64,000 nucleotides of DNA from Tenacibaculum singaporense (GTDB lineage: Bacteria > Bacteroidota > Bacteroidia > Flavobacteriales > Flavobacteriaceae), in the NCBI RefSeq assembly GCF_003867015.1, contig NZ_CP032548.1, positions 620,001 to 684,000 on the forward strand, in the 5' to 3' direction. The position numbers and the translations under genes were made by a program. Of this stretch, positions 63,082-64,000 are shown piece after piece. Within the stretch, counting starts at the first letter, position 1. Each line of letters begins with the position of its first letter. The notes below the pieces were generated by a model, which was not told the DNA's origin, ran no database searches, and worked only from the letters and a program-made list of their open reading frames with translations.

Positions 63082-64000
63082 TGAGAGTCTTAGCCAAAGT
63101 TTTTATTGCTTTATTTCCGTTTACAATAGTTGCACAGCAACCTACATCTTCAGAGAAAATAAAACAAGCTTTACAACAAAAGGAAGTATTAATTACAAAT
63201 TCTACAGTAAAAAATATACCGTTTAAAAGTATTGGACCTACAGTAATGAGTGGGCGTGTGGTGGATATTGATGTGAATCCAGCAAATACTACAGAGTTTT
63301 ATGTAGGATATGCTTCTGGAGGAGTATGGCATACTAACAACAACGGAACGACTTTTACTCCAATTTTAGATAATTCTCCTACACAAAATGTAGGTGATAT
63401 TGCTGTAGATTGGAAAAATGGAACAATTTGGGTAGGAACAGGAGAAAATAATTCTTCTCGTTCATCGTATGCAGGAATCGGAATTTTAAAATCTACTGAT
63501 AAAGGTAAAACTTGGACAAACGTAGGGTTACCTGATTCACATCATATTGGGCGAATTTTAATCAATCCGAAAAATCCAGAAGAGGTAATCGTTGGCTCAA
63601 TAGGACATTTATATTCTTCAAACAAAGAAAGAGGAATTTTTAAAACTTCTGATGGAGGAAAAACATGGATAAAAACCTTGTTTATTGATGAAAATACTGG
63701 AGTTATTGACATTCAACCGGTACCAAACAACTTCAATATTTTATATGCTGCTGCTTGGGAGCGTGAACGAAAAGCATGGAATTTTGATGGAGACGGAAAA
63801 AATTCTGCAATTTATAAATCGACAGATGCAGGAAATACGTGGACTAAAATTTCGGATAACAATGGTTTTCCAAATGGAGATGGAGTAGGTAGAATAGGGC
63901 TAGCTGTATATAATGAAAACACGGTATATGCTTTTCACGATAGTCAATTCCGAAGAAAAAAAGAGGCGAAAAAAGATGAAGATTCTAATGCTTTGACGAA
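63082..64000 (+). CDS. VPS10/BNR-repeat secreted protein, 5' part
   Basis: The frame opens at ATG 63082 (MRVLAKVFIALFPFTIVAQQ, a signal peptide) and runs off the right window edge after 306 codons. Repeats with the Asp-box pattern SxDxGxTW are seen three times: STDKGKTWTNVG, TSDGGKTWIKTL and STDAGNTWTKIS. This matches the VPS10/sortilin-like or BNR-repeat family, beta-propellers that Bacteroidota secrete and that are often called glycosyl hydrolases without proof of activity. Any C-terminal sorting domain lies outside the window. Confidence 0.85.

Noticed and set aside
1..64000. tRNA or rRNA genes
   Set aside because: I looked at the larger intergenic gaps for cloverleaf-type sequences and conserved rRNA words and found none that I can support.

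Overview
The window is AT-rich chromosomal DNA from a member of the Bacteroidota, most probably a marine Flavobacteriaceae. The evidence is the gene families (single-subunit SdhC with SdhA and SdhB, RimK with a retropepsin-like zinc protease, a DUF1573 protein, a GreA-like C-terminal protein, many short lipoproteins), promoters of the TTTG / TAnnTTTG type, weak Shine-Dalgarno sites, and short intergenic repeats I associate with flavobacteria. Tenacibaculum or a close relative is a guess. Both window ends cut genes: an ALDH7-type dehydrogenase at the left and a VPS10/BNR-repeat protein at the right.

Bases 1-33750 are mostly housekeeping. They hold lipoproteins, a cyclase-family hydrolase, an SDR and AlbA_2 gene pair, an ABC ATPase, a rimK operon, two secreted peptidases (M13 and prolyl oligopeptidase), thioredoxin, nrdB-nrdA-dgt, MarC, an endonuclease I lipoprotein, a LytS/LytTR two-component pair and sdhCAB. 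A five-gene minus-strand operon then ends this part. Its first gene is an S24 (CI/LexA-like) repressor and it also contains an AlkB-family gene.

Bases 33754-51800 are the accessory part and the most interesting stretch. Divergent from the repressor lie: a 1183-aa protein of unknown function; an 849-aa protein with a C-terminal EndoU-like nuclease and a probable immunity gene; an endolysin and an overlapping holin; three phage-fibre-like paralogues that share terminator, leader and N-terminus; a membrane-anchored protein that could be a spanin; a 916-aa protein ending in a JAMM-like metallopeptidase motif and its probable immunity gene; and a decayed or frameshifted run of small, immunity-like genes. 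I see no capsid, terminase, portal, sheath, tube or baseplate gene. Two almost identical promoters (33798-33829 and 40885-40916) drive the first gene and the lysis/fibre block. I infer a repressor-controlled, phage-derived toxin release or delivery system that has no recognisable particle genes.

Bases 51940-64000 return to ordinary content. An AraC regulator sits next to a probable tandem operator and a small redox-type operon. Then follow a methyltransferase, lipoproteins, aminopeptidase P, a Crp-like regulator, a DUF4382 lipoprotein, an RhlE-type helicase, and a second rimK gene that overlaps an M14-type (AstE/AspA-like) deacylase gene.
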